23,916 nt of DNA from UMGS1696 sp964457685. Lineage in GTDB: Bacteria > Bacillota > Clostridia > Oscillospirales > CAG-272. The notes beneath the pieces are model-generated. The model was given only the letters and a program-made list of their open reading frames with translations. It searched no databases and was not told where the DNA came from. Shown here in pieces: positions 1 through 7,209 of the stretch. A program made the translations under genes and the position numbers. Location of the stretch: positions 1-23,916 of the forward strand of contig CAYWFS010000030.1 of the NCBI GenBank assembly GCA_964457685.1. The letters run 5' to 3'. Numbering within the stretch: position 1 is the stretch's first letter; every line of letters begins with the position of its first letter.

Positions 1-167
1 AATACGAGGGAGAAAGCGTCTATCATAAGCTCCTCTGCCGTGTGTATGTCCTTTATGTAGCCGGCAATGTACAAGGTCAGCGAATCACCGTATTTTTCGA
101 CAAGCGTCTGTACACTGTCATCGTTTCCGCATAAACAGTCCGTGTAAAGCTCTTCGTCAGACAGCAT
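1..167 (-). CDS. RNA polymerase sigma factor, ECF-like (5' part only)
   Basis: This gene runs off the left edge of the window, so only its first 55 codons are visible. Translation from the ATG at 167 begins MLSDEELYTDCLCGNDD and continues with a block around residues 24-53 (EKYGDSLTLYIAGYIKDI, then HTAEELMIDAF). That block is the typical region 2 of small sigma-70 family factors, which binds core polymerase and melts the -10 element. The start is supported by GGAGGG at 173-178, five bases upstream. A minus-strand promoter fits upstream: TTGCAA at 223-228, 17 bp, TATAAT at 200-205. The gene is divergent from recA. Its regulon and any anti-sigma partner lie outside the window. It is too short to be placed in the annotation of any neighbour, and the family call rests on region 2 alone. 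Confidence 0.75.
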   Translation of the reverse strand, partial: MLSDEELYTDCLCGNDDSVQTLVEKYGDSLTLYIAGYIKDIHTAEELMIDAFSLV

Positions 168-199
168 TGTATCCCTCCAAAAATAAACAATAGAAAGAT

Positions 200-228
200 A
201 TTATACACGAATACGGAAGCATTTGCAA
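200..228 (-). promoter_or_regulatory. Predicted sigma-A promoter of the sigma factor gene
   Basis: Read on the minus strand, the -35 is TTGCAA (223-228, 4 of 6 matches) and the -10 is TATAAT (200-205, perfect), with a 17-bp spacer. The expected start of transcription is near 193, giving a leader of about 25 nt before the ATG at 167. Confidence 0.5.
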
Positions 229-490
229 GGTGCTTGACGAAAAAACAATACCCGATTTTTAAGTTAAAACGTATAAAATCGAGAAAATCACGTTTTTTAT
301 GACGGCACTTTCGGAATCAATATTGTGTTTACAAATATTATATAATAAAACCTGCGGACTTTGGCGGAAATTTGCGATTTAATCTACTTAACCAAAATGT
401 TTGTAGGATAAGGCAAAAAAGCAATATTGCGATTGTGCGATTTGACGAGAGGCTTAAAAAGAACACTTTGTTAAAATTCTTCGTCAACTA

Positions 491-519
491 TTGATATAGT
501 GCGGGATTTGTTATATAAT
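491..519 (+). promoter_or_regulatory. Predicted sigma-A promoter of recA-recF-recX
   Basis: The -35 is TTGATA (491-496, 5 of 6) and the -10 is TATAAT (514-519, perfect), separated by 17 bp. The predicted start is near 526, giving a leader of about 30 nt before the recA ATG. It is the best promoter in this intergenic region and overlaps the LexA-like box just downstream. Confidence 0.75.
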
Positions 520-522
520 AAA

Positions 523-534
523 GAAAATATGTTC
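523..534 (+). promoter_or_regulatory. Candidate LexA (SOS) operator at recA
   Basis: The bases GAAAATATGTTC match the Gram-positive LexA/DinR consensus GAAC-N4-GTTC at 7 of the 8 conserved positions, with the correct 4-nt ATAT centre. The only mismatch is A for C in the left arm. The site covers the predicted transcription start of recA, where a repressor would block initiation. That Gram-positive LexA uses this consensus is established; its use here is inferred. Confidence 0.6.
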
Positions 535-555
535 AGAGAAACGGAGATAATATAA

Positions 556-1701
556 ATGGCAAAGAGCAATACTAAAAAAACAACGGTAGATACCTCCGAT
601 AAGACCCCGGAAGAAAAGCAGAAAGCCCTTGAAACAGCGATAAGTCAGATAGAAAAAAGCTTCGGTAAGGGTACAATTATAAAAATGGGCGAAAACCCGA
701 AAATGAACGTCTCTGCTGTATCGACAGGTTCTATCTCTCTCGATATGGCTCTCGGTATAGGCGGTCTCCCCAAGGGAAGAATAGTCGAGGTGTACGGTCC
801 CGAATCCTCCGGTAAGACTACCCTCACACTCCACGCTATAGCAGAGGTGCAGAAGACGGGCGGTCAGGCTGCATTCATAGATGCGGAACACGCACTTGAC
901 CCCGTATACGCAAAGAATCTCGGTGTTGATATTGACAATCTTCTTGTTTCCCAGCCCGATTCCGGTGAGCAGGCACTTGAAATATGCGATGCTCTCGTGC
1001 GTTCCGGTGCAATTGATATTATCGTTATCGACTCCGTTGCCGCACTTGTTCCTCAGCAGGAAATAGACGGTGATATGGGTGCGTCTCACGTCGGACTTCA
1101 GGCAAGACTTATGTCTCAGGCTCTCAGAAAGCTGTCGGGTACAATCTCAAAGACAAACTGCATTGTTATCTTCATCAACCAGCTCCGTGAAAAGGTCGGT
1201 GTAATCTACGGAAATCCCGAGACAACAACGGGCGGTCGTGCGTTGAAGTTCTATGCTTCCGTCAGAATCGAGATAAGAAAGTCCGAAAGCCTTAAAAACG
1301 GTTCGGATATTTACGGAAACCGTGTAAAATGCAAGGTAGTAAAGAATAAGGTTGCTCCTCCCTTTAAGACGGCGGAATTCGATATTCTCTACGGTACGGG
1401 TATTTCAAAATCAAGCGAAATAGTCGAAATGGGCGTAAATCTCGGCATACTCGACAAGAGCGGTGCATGGATTTCCTACGAGGGTAACAGAATAGGTCAG
1501 GGCAGAGACAATGCAAGAGCTACCATTGACGCAGACCCCGCACTTGCCGCAGAGCTTGAAGCAAAAATTAAGGAAAAGGCAATAAGTACCGATATGCTCG
1601 ATATGGACGAGGACGATATAGAGGACGATCTCGAGGATGAAGACGTAGATTCCGCACTCGATATCAGACTTATCGATCTCGACGGAGAAGACGAAGAATA
1701 A
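556..1701 (+). CDS. recA: Recombinase RecA
   Basis: RecA forms an ATP-dependent filament on single-stranded DNA, pairs it with homologous duplex, and stimulates LexA self-cleavage. The 381-residue protein has the usual RecA order: N-terminal helix, Walker A GPESSGKTT at 81-89, Walker B around IDIIVIDS (153-160), and the L2/ATP-sensing stretch FINQLREKVG followed by GNPETTTGGRALKFY (about 219-233). The C-terminal tail is very acidic (last 30 residues rich in D and E), as is normal for the family. The start at 556 has GGAG at 543-546, nine bases upstream. It is the first gene of an apparent recA-recF-recX unit. A consensus promoter and a LexA-like box precede it, so SOS control is likely. Identity is not in doubt. 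Confidence 0.98.
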   Translation: MAKSNTKKTTVDTSDKTPEEKQKALETAISQIEKSFGKGTIIKMGENPKMNVSAVSTGSISLDMALGIGGLPKGRIVEVYGPESSGKTTLTLHAIAEVQKTGGQAAFIDAEHALDPVYAKNLGVDIDNLLVSQPDSGEQALEICDALVRSGAIDIIVIDSVAALVPQQEIDGDMGASHVGLQARLMSQALRKLSGTISKTNCIVIFINQLREKVGVIYGNPETTTGGRALKFYASVRIEIRKSESLKNGSDIYGNRVKCKVVKNKVAPPFKTAEFDILYGTGISKSSEIVEMGVNLGILDKSGAWISYEGNRIGQGRDNARATIDADPALAAELEAKIKEKAISTDMLDMDEDDIEDDLEDEDVDSALDIRLIDLDGEDEE

Positions 1702-1704
1702 TTA

Positions 1705-2877
1705 ATGTACGCGAAAAATATATCCCTTGTCTCATGGCGAAATGTCGAGATGACCTCGGCTGACTTCGAGAGAGGGGTGAACGTCCTGTGGGGTATGAAC
1801 GCTCAGGGTAAGTCCAACATACTCGAGAGCATATACTACTTTGCAAGAGGACGTTCATTCCGAGGGGGACGTGACGCAGAGCTTATCAGGTTCGGCTCCG
1901 ATTATGCCTCCTCCGCACTTCTTTACCGTCGGGATGGCTACGAAAACGATACTCTTCTCGATTGCGTAATACCGAAAAACGGAAGAAAAAAGCTGAGAAA
2001 AAACTCCGTGAATCTCTCCTCAACAGCTGAGATGATGGGAGTTTTTCGTGCTGTCATGTTCTGCCCGAAGGATCTCGGACTTGTGACCGGCGGACCTCTT
2101 GAAAGACGAACATTCCTTGACGTGGCTCTGTCTCAGCTTTCGGACAATTACCTCGCACATTTGAGACGGTATTCAAAGGCTCTCGGTGAAAGAAACGCTC
2201 TACTTAAACGTGCGGCGATGGGAGACAAGGTTACAAAAGCCGAATGGGAGGTTTATGCGGAAGTAATGGCGACCTCTGCCGGAGTTGTGGCATCCTACAG
2301 AAACGACTATGTGAATATGCTGTCTGCCGAAAGTGCGGGATATTTTTCCGATATGACCTCGGGCGGGGAAGTACCGGAGCTTAGATATTCCTCCCACGCA
2401 CTGTATGACGGAATCCCGACTCCTCTTTCGATAATAGATACCGCAAAGCCGCAGACAATACTTTACGATAAACTTCTTTCAAATATCGAACGTGAAACCG
2501 CGGTAGGTTCAACTCTATGGGGAATACATAAGGACGATGTTTCGTTTATGATAAACGGTCGTGAAGCAAAGCTTTATGCATCTCAGGGTCAGCAGAGATC
2601 CGTTGCACTTGCACTGAAGCTGGGAGAAGCGGAGATTGCAAACAGAGTCGGTGGAGAATATCCCGTGATTTTGCTTGATGACGTTTTCTCGGAGCTTGAC
2701 GAAAAAAGACGGAGATACATTCTCGGTATACTCTCAAACGACGGCGAGGACAAGAGACAGATAATCATAACCTCATGTGAGCCTGACATAATTCCGAGAG
2801 AAAAGCTATCCCATGTGAATTTCAATCATGTGGAAAACGGTGCGGTCGTTTCGGATGAGGTGAGCGGTGTTCGTTAA
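1705..2877 (+). CDS. recF: DNA replication and repair protein RecF
   Basis: RecF is an SMC-like ATPase that, with RecO and RecR, loads RecA at single-strand gaps. The 390-residue length is normal. Visible motifs are Walker A GMNAQGKSN at about 30-38, the block ERRTFLDVALSQLSDNYL (133-150), the ABC-type signature ASQGQQRS at about 292-299, and Walker B VILLDD at 321-326 followed by VFSELD. It starts three bases after the recA stop. The nearest purine-rich stretch (GGAG at 1684-1687, inside recA) is rather far away, so translational coupling to recA is likely. Its stop overlaps the start of recX by 11 nt. recF usually lies with dnaA, dnaN and gyrB, so its place inside a recA-recX unit is unusual. 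A second recF copy elsewhere cannot be excluded. Confidence 0.95.
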   Translation: MYAKNISLVSWRNVEMTSADFERGVNVLWGMNAQGKSNILESIYYFARGRSFRGGRDAELIRFGSDYASSALLYRRDGYENDTLLDCVIPKNGRKKLRKNSVNLSSTAEMMGVFRAVMFCPKDLGLVTGGPLERRTFLDVALSQLSDNYLAHLRRYSKALGERNALLKRAAMGDKVTKAEWEVYAEVMATSAGVVASYRNDYVNMLSAESAGYFSDMTSGGEVPELRYSSHALYDGIPTPLSIIDTAKPQTILYDKLLSNIERETAVGSTLWGIHKDDVSFMINGREAKLYASQGQQRSVALALKLGEAEIANRVGGEYPVILLDDVFSELDEKRRRYILGILSNDGEDKRQIIITSCEPDIIPREKLSHVNFNHVENGAVVSDEVSGVR

Positions 2878-3511
2878 AGCGGTCATAGACGACAGAGAAA
2901 AAACGGGCAAGATTACGTTTGTAGTCGCAAATGAGATGGGTAGCGGAGAGGAAAGCTTTTCGTTGTCAATCGGCGAGGTGTCGAGGTTTCCGTTTCCGAT
3001 AGACGAGGGCAGTGAGGTAAACGAAGAAATATATGACGCACTTTCCTATGCCGCCGAGAGAACCGGAGCCTTGCAATATGCCGCCACTGTACTCGGAAAC
3101 GGAATCAGAAGCCGAAAAACAATGCTTTATAAGCTGAGGACAAAGGGGTTTTCATACGAAAGTGCAGAATATGCCCTGTCACTGCTTGAGAAAAAAGGCT
3201 ACCTCTGCGATACAAGAGCCTGTCGTGATACAGCGGAAAATCTACTCCGAACGAAGAAATACGGACGGCAGAGAATAATAACATATCTTGTGTCACACGG
3301 ATATTCTTCAGGCGACGCAAGGGACGCAGTCGAGCTTCTCGATGAGGACGAGCTTCATGCCGCACTTGCTTACAACATAGACAGAAAATTCCCGAATATC
3401 GAAAATATGCCATCGGAAAATCGTCAAAAGGCTATTCGTTCTCTTATGAGACTCGGCTTTTCGGCGGGAGATATAATCAAAGAAGTTAAAAATCGTACTG
3501 ACAGACGTTAA
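2867..3511 (+). CDS. recX: Regulatory protein RecX
   Basis: RecX binds RecA filaments and limits their activity. The 214-residue protein has an N-terminal region of about 60 residues followed by the tandem three-helix repeats of the family: YAAERTGALQYAATVL; then KTMLYKLRTKGF with AEYALSLLEKKGYL; then RQRIITYLVSHGYS and a final RQKAIRSLMRLGFS. The start is GTG at 2867, chosen because GAGGTGA at 2857-2863 lies at the right distance and because it gives an 11-nt overlap with recF, so translation is probably coupled. The last codons and the stop are part of the left arm of the downstream terminator. RecX encoded downstream of RecA is a common arrangement, which supports the call. Confidence 0.9.
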   Translation: MFVKAVIDDREKTGKITFVVANEMGSGEESFSLSIGEVSRFPFPIDEGSEVNEEIYDALSYAAERTGALQYAATVLGNGIRSRKTMLYKLRTKGFSYESAEYALSLLEKKGYLCDTRACRDTAENLLRTKKYGRQRIITYLVSHGYSSGDARDAVELLDEDELHAALAYNIDRKFPNIENMPSENRQKAIRSLMRLGFSAGDIIKEVKNRTDRR

Positions 3512-3534
3512 ATTTTACTTAGCGTCTGTTTTTT
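3501..3534 (+). terminator. Intrinsic terminator after recX
   Basis: ACAGACGTTAA (3501-3511) pairs with TTAGCGTCTGT (3519-3529), giving 11 pairs with one G-T wobble, around a 7-nt loop. It is followed by TTTTT at 3530-3534. The left arm includes the recX stop codon. Confidence 0.85.
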
Positions 3535-3546
3535 CGTAGGTTTTTG

Positions 3547-3555
3547 TGTTATAAT
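3547..3555 (+). promoter_or_regulatory. Extended -10 promoter of the rimO operon
   Basis: TGTTATAAT (3547-3555) is a perfect extended -10 (TG-n-TATAAT). No good -35 is present at 16-18 bp upstream, where the recX terminator T tract lies. The expected start is near 3562, about 40 nt upstream of the rimO ATG. Confidence 0.6.
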
Positions 3556-3601
3556 AAACTGAATACCAATGCTAAAAATTTTAAAATCGGAGTTACATAA
3601 A

Positions 3602-4819
3602 ATGGCAAATAAGACAAAAGTCGGATTTATCTCTCTCGGCTGCTCAAAGAATCTTTGCGACACAGAGATAATGCTCAAGCACCTCCTCGATGAGGGCTAC
3701 GAAATCACTCCCGAGGAAACAGAGGCGGATATTGTTATCATCAACACCTGTGCTTTCATCGAGAGTGCGAAAAAGGAATCCATAGACAACATTATTGACA
3801 TCGGCTGGCTCAAGAAGAACTACAAGCTCAAGGGTATTGTGGTTACGGGATGTCTTGCGGAAAGATACCGTGAGGAAATTCTGAAGGAGCTTCCCGAGGT
3901 AGACGCACTTCTCGGTGTCGGCAGTGTTCACAAGATTGCAGAAGCCGTAAAGACAGTTGAAGCGAATATCGGAAAGAAAAATGCGGCAAAATACACCTGC
4001 TTTGACGATAAGGAAGCATCTGAAATCGGCGGCGAGCGTGTTCTCACTACCGGTGACAGCATGGCTTACCTCAAGATTGCAGAGGGATGTAACAACCGCT
4101 GTACATACTGTGCTATTCCCCTTATCAGAGGTAAGATGAGAAGCCGTACAATGAAGGATATTATCGAAGAAGCTACCGCACTTGACGCACTCGGAGTAAA
4201 GGAGCTTAACATTATAGCTCAGGATACCTCCGCTTACGGTATAGACCTCTACGGCAAATACGAGCTTCCCGAGCTTATCAGAGGTATTTGCGACGCTACC
4301 AATATTCCGTGGATTCGTCTCCTCTACTGCTACCCCGATAAGATAACGGATGAGCTTGTAGCGGAAATCAGAGACAACCCGAGAGTTGTAAAGTATATCG
4401 ACATTCCGATTCAGCACATCTCCGACCATATGCTCAAGGCGATGAACCGTCACGGAGATTCCGCTATGATAAAGGATGCGGTAAAGAGACTTCGTACAAT
4501 CCCCGGAATCACACTTCGTACTACCGCAATAGTAGGCTTCCCGGGNNNNNNNNNNNNNNNNNNNNNNNNNNNNNNNNNNNNNNNNNNNNNNNNNNNNNNN
4601 NNNNNNNNNNNNNNNNNNNNNNNNNNNNNNNNNNNNNNNNNNNNNGTTGCAGGCTCCCACTACGGAAGAAGCTATGCTGAGGCGGCAGACATCGACGGCA
4701 AGATTTGGTTCAGCGTAAATAACCCCGAGCTTAGAATTGCAGAGGGTGAAATGATAGACGTTAAGATAACCGAAGCTATGGACTACGACCTTGTAGGCGA
4801 AGCTCTTCTCAATATATAA
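3602..4819 (+). CDS. rimO: Ribosomal protein S12 methylthiotransferase RimO (contains an assembly gap)
   Basis: RimO is a radical-SAM enzyme that adds a methylthio group to a conserved aspartate of ribosomal protein S12. The N-terminal MTTase domain opens KVGFISLGCSKN, with cluster cysteines in GCSKN (Cys14), NTCAF and GCLAER. The radical-SAM cluster motif CNNRCTYC is at 163-170. A C-terminal TRAM-like segment begins GRSYAEAADIDG. The ATG at 3602 is preferred over the in-frame ATG at 3569 because GGAG (3589-3592) sits nine bases upstream of it and the homology starts there. A run of 100 N (4546-4645) removes the end of the SAM barrel. The frame stays open across it, but the missing family segment should be about twice as long. 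The gene is probably intact in the organism. It heads the operon with pgsA. Confidence 0.92.
   Translation: MANKTKVGFISLGCSKNLCDTEIMLKHLLDEGYEITPEETEADIVIINTCAFIESAKKESIDNIIDIGWLKKNYKLKGIVVTGCLAERYREEILKELPEVDALLGVGSVHKIAEAVKTVEANIGKKNAAKYTCFDDKEASEIGGERVLTTGDSMAYLKIAEGCNNRCTYCAIPLIRGKMRSRTMKDIIEEATALDALGVKELNIIAQDTSAYGIDLYGKYELPELIRGICDATNIPWIRLLYCYPDKITDELVAEIRDNPRVVKYIDIPIQHISDHMLKAMNRHGDSAMIKDAVKRLRTIPGITLRTTAIVGFPXXXXXXXXXXXXXXXXXXXXXXXXXXXXXXXXXXVAGSHYGRSYAEAADIDGKIWFSVNNPELRIAEGEMIDVKITEAMDYDLVGEALLNI
4546..4645. other. Scaffold gap (100 N)
   Basis: Exactly 100 undetermined bases interrupt rimO directly after GFPG. A round figure of 100 is a common placeholder for a gap of unknown size. 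Comparison with the family (about 80-86 residues between GFPG and the GRS motif) suggests the real gap is roughly 230-260 nt. Confidence 0.95.
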
Positions 4820-4831
4820 GGGGGAACAAAA

Positions 4832-5413
4832 ATGAATCTTCCGAATAAGCTTACGGTTTTCCGTATGTTGATGGTGCCGGTGTTCCTGTTCCTTTTCTGT
4901 GTTCCGCTCCCTATATCGGATACCGCACTCAGAATAATAATCGCCACTGTTTTCGCCGTTGTTTCTCTCACCGATATGATAGACGGTAAGATAGCAAGAA
5001 AATACAATATGATAACCGACTTCGGTAAGTTTATGGATCCGCTGGCTGACAAATTCCTTGTAATTTCCGCCTGCCTCGGAATCATTGTGAAGTTCGATTA
5101 CATCAGACCCGTGTTCGTATGGGCGGCTGCAATAGTTATATTCCGTGAATTTGCCGTAACCTCACTCAGAATGATAGCGGCAAATAAATCCGGTCTTGTT
5201 ATAGCGGCGGCATGGCTCGGTAAGGTCAAGACCACCACACAGATGATATGCATAATCTGCGTTCTTCTTGAGCCTGTTATCCTGCCCTTCAAGCCTTTTA
5301 CGGAGTGGCACATCCTTTCATATGCTACAACTGCGATAATGACAATTATGACTCTCTGGTCGGGCATAGATTACCTCATAGCGTATAAGCCTTACATCGG
5401 CGAAACAAAATGA
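4832..5413 (+). CDS. pgsA: CDP-diacylglycerol--glycerol-3-phosphate 3-phosphatidyltransferase
   Basis: PgsA transfers a phosphatidyl group from CDP-diacylglycerol to glycerol-3-phosphate, the committed step to phosphatidylglycerol, in the cytoplasmic membrane. The 193 residues carry the CDP-alcohol phosphotransferase signature D-x2-DG-x2-AR-x8-G-x3-D-x3-D: Asp48, Asp51-Gly52, Ala55-Arg56, Gly65, Asp69 and Asp73. Hydrophobic segments lie near 10-28, 33-47, 74-90, 93-110 and towards the C-terminus. The start follows AAGGGGG at 4818-4824, 12 nt after the rimO stop. The gene overlaps the next one by 4 nt (ATGA), so the two are translationally coupled. rimO followed by pgsA is a familiar neighbourhood in Firmicutes, which supports PgsA over other members of the family. 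Confidence 0.93.
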   Translation: MNLPNKLTVFRMLMVPVFLFLFCVPLPISDTALRIIIATVFAVVSLTDMIDGKIARKYNMITDFGKFMDPLADKFLVISACLGIIVKFDYIRPVFVWAAAIVIFREFAVTSLRMIAANKSGLVIAAAWLGKVKTTTQMICIICVLLEPVILPFKPFTEWHILSYATTAIMTIMTLWSGIDYLIAYKPYIGETK

Positions 5414-6303
5414 CAGAGAATTACAAAGCTCCGTTCGTGACGGATGAATACGAAAAAGGCGGTATTCCGTGTGTTATCGTGTCGGGATGCGGCAGCTTTT
5501 CGCTTCACAAAACCTTTGACTGCGGTCAGGCATTCAGATTTGACCCATGCGGAGACGAAAACACCTTTAGCGGAGTGGCATTTGGCAAAAAAATAACATT
5601 TTCGGACAAGGGAGAGGGAAAGCTTGAAATTATCGGTTCAACCCGTGAGGAATACGAAAAGATATGGAAAAGCTACCTCTCGCTTGACGTTGACTATGAC
5701 GAGATAGACCGATTTATAGTTGACGCTATGCCGTGTGAACGTGACAGAAACGAGATGACGGCGGCAGTGAACAGCGGACACGGTATCAGAATACTGCGTC
5801 AGGAGCCGTTTGAAACACTTATATCGTTCATTGTGTCTCAGAATAACAACATACCGAGAATCAAGAAGATAATATCCGCACTTTGCGAAAAATACGGCGA
5901 AAACGGTGCATTTCCGACTGCAAAAGCACTTGTGGAAGCAGGGGAAGACGGAATATTTGAGCTGAAAACGGGATTCCGTGCAGGATACATATACGATGCC
6001 GCAAGAAAGGTGCTTGACGGTGAGGTTGTGCTTGACGATGTAGCCGCCTGCGATGACTACGACAAATGCACGGAAATGCTATGCTCAATAAAGGGAGTAG
6101 GACCGAAGGTAAGCTCATGCGTACTTCTTTTCGGATTCAACAAAACCGAAGCCTTTCCGATTGACGTTTGGATGAAGCGTTCCCTTGAAAATCATTATCC
6201 GAACGGCTTTGACGTGGAGAGACTCGGAAAATATGCCGGAATAGCACAGCAGTATATGTTCTATCACGAAAGATGGAACAACAGCGAAAGTACAAAAAAG
6301 TAA
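5410..6303 (+). CDS. 8-oxoguanine DNA glycosylase / AP lyase (OGG1 type)
   Basis: This enzyme excises 8-oxoguanine opposite cytosine and can cleave the abasic site. The 297-residue protein has an OGG N-terminal domain with the family motif FDCGQAFRF at 36-44 (compare LNCGQSFRW in OGG1). An HhH-GPD domain follows, starting at QEPFETLISFIVSQNNNI (about 131-148). The hairpin GVGPKVSSC contains the likely Schiff-base lysine Lys233. The catalytic aspartate is Asp252 in FPIDVWM, 19 residues later, the same spacing as Lys249/Asp268 in human OGG1. The start overlaps the pgsA stop by 4 nt. The sequence shows all key residues; the exact lesion range is inferred from the family. There is no obvious functional link to pgsA beyond co-transcription. 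Confidence 0.88.
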   Translation: MTENYKAPFVTDEYEKGGIPCVIVSGCGSFSLHKTFDCGQAFRFDPCGDENTFSGVAFGKKITFSDKGEGKLEIIGSTREEYEKIWKSYLSLDVDYDEIDRFIVDAMPCERDRNEMTAAVNSGHGIRILRQEPFETLISFIVSQNNNIPRIKKIISALCEKYGENGAFPTAKALVEAGEDGIFELKTGFRAGYIYDAARKVLDGEVVLDDVAACDDYDKCTEMLCSIKGVGPKVSSCVLLFGFNKTEAFPIDVWMKRSLENHYPNGFDVERLGKYAGIAQQYMFYHERWNNSESTKK

Positions 6304-6322
6304 CATTTATACGGAGAATAAA

Positions 6323-7066
6323 ATGGAACAGATATACACCATACCCGTGAACGAAGCGTTTGAAAAGGTGCAGGAGGAAGGCTTTTGTACCTGTCCGTTC
6401 TGCCTGATGTACAACAGACTCGAGGACAATGAGCTTGATCTCATCCTCGGAGCTTCCATGATGGAGCCTGATGTCAGACTTAAAACGAACGAAGCGGGAT
6501 TTTGCCCCGAGCATCTCTCGCTGATGTTTGAGAGGGGAAAGAGACTTCCTCTCGCACTTATGCTTGAAAGCCACCTCGACAGCATTGCAAAGGATATAGA
6601 CGGAAATATGTCGTCTTTGTTCATCGGAAAAACAGGGGATAATGCGGCAAAGCGTCTTGAAAAGCTTGAGCATAGCTGTTATATCTGCGACAGAATCGAG
6701 TACAATTTCTCGAGAATGATAGAAACTGCGGCTCTCCTTTGGCAGAACGATGAAAAGTTCCGTGAAAAGGCAAAATCCGCACCGTATTTCTGTCTCAGTC
6801 ATTACGGCAAATATATAAGAGCGGCAAAGGAAAGACTCAGCAAAAAGGAATTTGCGGATTTCTATAAGGAAACAAGTGAAGTCGAGAAGAAATATTTCGA
6901 TAAGCTCCGTGCAGATGTAAGCTGGTTCTGCAAAAAGTTCGACTATCGCTACGAGGAAGAACCGTGGGGAGACGCAAAGGATGCTCCCGAAAGAGCAAAG
7001 CTGTTCCTCTCCGGTACTCTTCACGTTCATGAGGATATCAAAAAAGCGTCGGATGGGTTAACTTGA
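6323..7066 (+). CDS. Cysteine-rich putative zinc-binding protein, DUF6062-like
   Basis: This 247-residue soluble protein starts MEQIYTIPVNEAF and I believe it belongs to the DUF6062 family, which has no known function. The striking feature is a duplicated pattern of possible metal ligands. The first set is Cys24/Cys27 (CPFC) with Cys61/His64 (FCPEH). The second is Cys119/Cys122 (CYIC) with Cys157/His160 (FCLSH). Each set looks like one CxxC + CxxH zinc site. There are no membrane segments and no signal peptide. The C-terminal third is charged and helical, including a stretch around 163-205 rich in K and E. The start follows GGAG (6313-6316) by six bases and lies 19 nt after the glycosylase stop, so it ends the rimO operon. 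Function is unknown. The family name is from memory and should be treated as probable. Confidence 0.7.
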   Translation: MEQIYTIPVNEAFEKVQEEGFCTCPFCLMYNRLEDNELDLILGASMMEPDVRLKTNEAGFCPEHLSLMFERGKRLPLALMLESHLDSIAKDIDGNMSSLFIGKTGDNAAKRLEKLEHSCYICDRIEYNFSRMIETAALLWQNDEKFREKAKSAPYFCLSHYGKYIRAAKERLSKKEFADFYKETSEVEKKYFDKLRADVSWFCKKFDYRYEEEPWGDAKDAPERAKLFLSGTLHVHEDIKKASDGLT

Positions 7067-7092
7067 GAAGTCAAGTTCACTGATAATATCAG
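7060..7092. repeat. Two adjacent small palindromes after the DUF6062-like gene
   Basis: AACTTGA-GAAG-TCAAGTT (7060-7077) is a perfect 7-bp inverted repeat spanning the stop codon. Immediately after it comes CTGATA-A-TATCAG (7080-7092), a perfect 6-bp palindrome. Variants of TTCA(n)CTGA recur at about 7076, 7094 and 7122. There is no T tract, so these are not themselves terminators. A REP-like remnant or RNA processing signal is possible. Confidence 0.4.
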
Positions 7093-7142
7093 CTTCAACC
7101 TGATAAAAATCATAAAATTAAGTTCAACTGACTGAAAAACAA

Positions 7143-7197
7143 ATAAAAAATGTGTCTTCTCCGGGATTTACGTCCTGAAAGAAGGCACATTTTGTTT
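7143..7197. terminator. Bidirectional intrinsic terminator between convergent operons
   Basis: ATGTGTCTTCT (7150-7160) pairs with AGAAGGCACAT (7180-7190), 11 pairs with one wobble. A smaller inner stem CGGGA/TCCTG (7162-7166 with 7173-7177) closes the loop. A-rich sequence on the left and T-rich sequence on the right mean it can serve both the rimO operon (plus) and the cysE operon (minus). Confidence 0.85.
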
Positions 7198-7209
7198 TAT
7201 TCTTTTATA

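Larger units (their letters stand above)
168..555. other. AT-rich intergenic region between the sigma factor and recA
   Basis: These 388 nt separate two divergent genes and contain no credible coding region. They hold the minus-strand promoter of the sigma factor (200-228) and, at the right end, the recA promoter (491-519) with a LexA-like box (523-534). There is also an isolated TATAAT at 341-346 without a usable -35, and a perfect 10-bp palindrome GCAATATTGC at 421-430. A small RNA cannot be excluded, but no terminator-like hairpin with a T tract is evident in the middle of the region. Confidence 0.6.

Noticed and set aside
461..473. GAAC-ACTTT-GTTA as a LexA box upstream of recA
   Set aside because: The spacing is five instead of four and the right arm ends in A. 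The site at 523-534 has the correct spacing and lies on the predicted start.
3569..3601. Upstream ATG for rimO
   Set aside because: The extra 11 residues lie before the conserved MTTase start and no ribosome binding site fits. GGAG at 3589-3592 serves the ATG at 3602.
3644..4660. 338-codon minus-strand frame across rimO and the gap
   Set aside because: It is antisense to a well-recognised gene, includes the 34 undetermined codons, and has no family motif or ribosome binding site.
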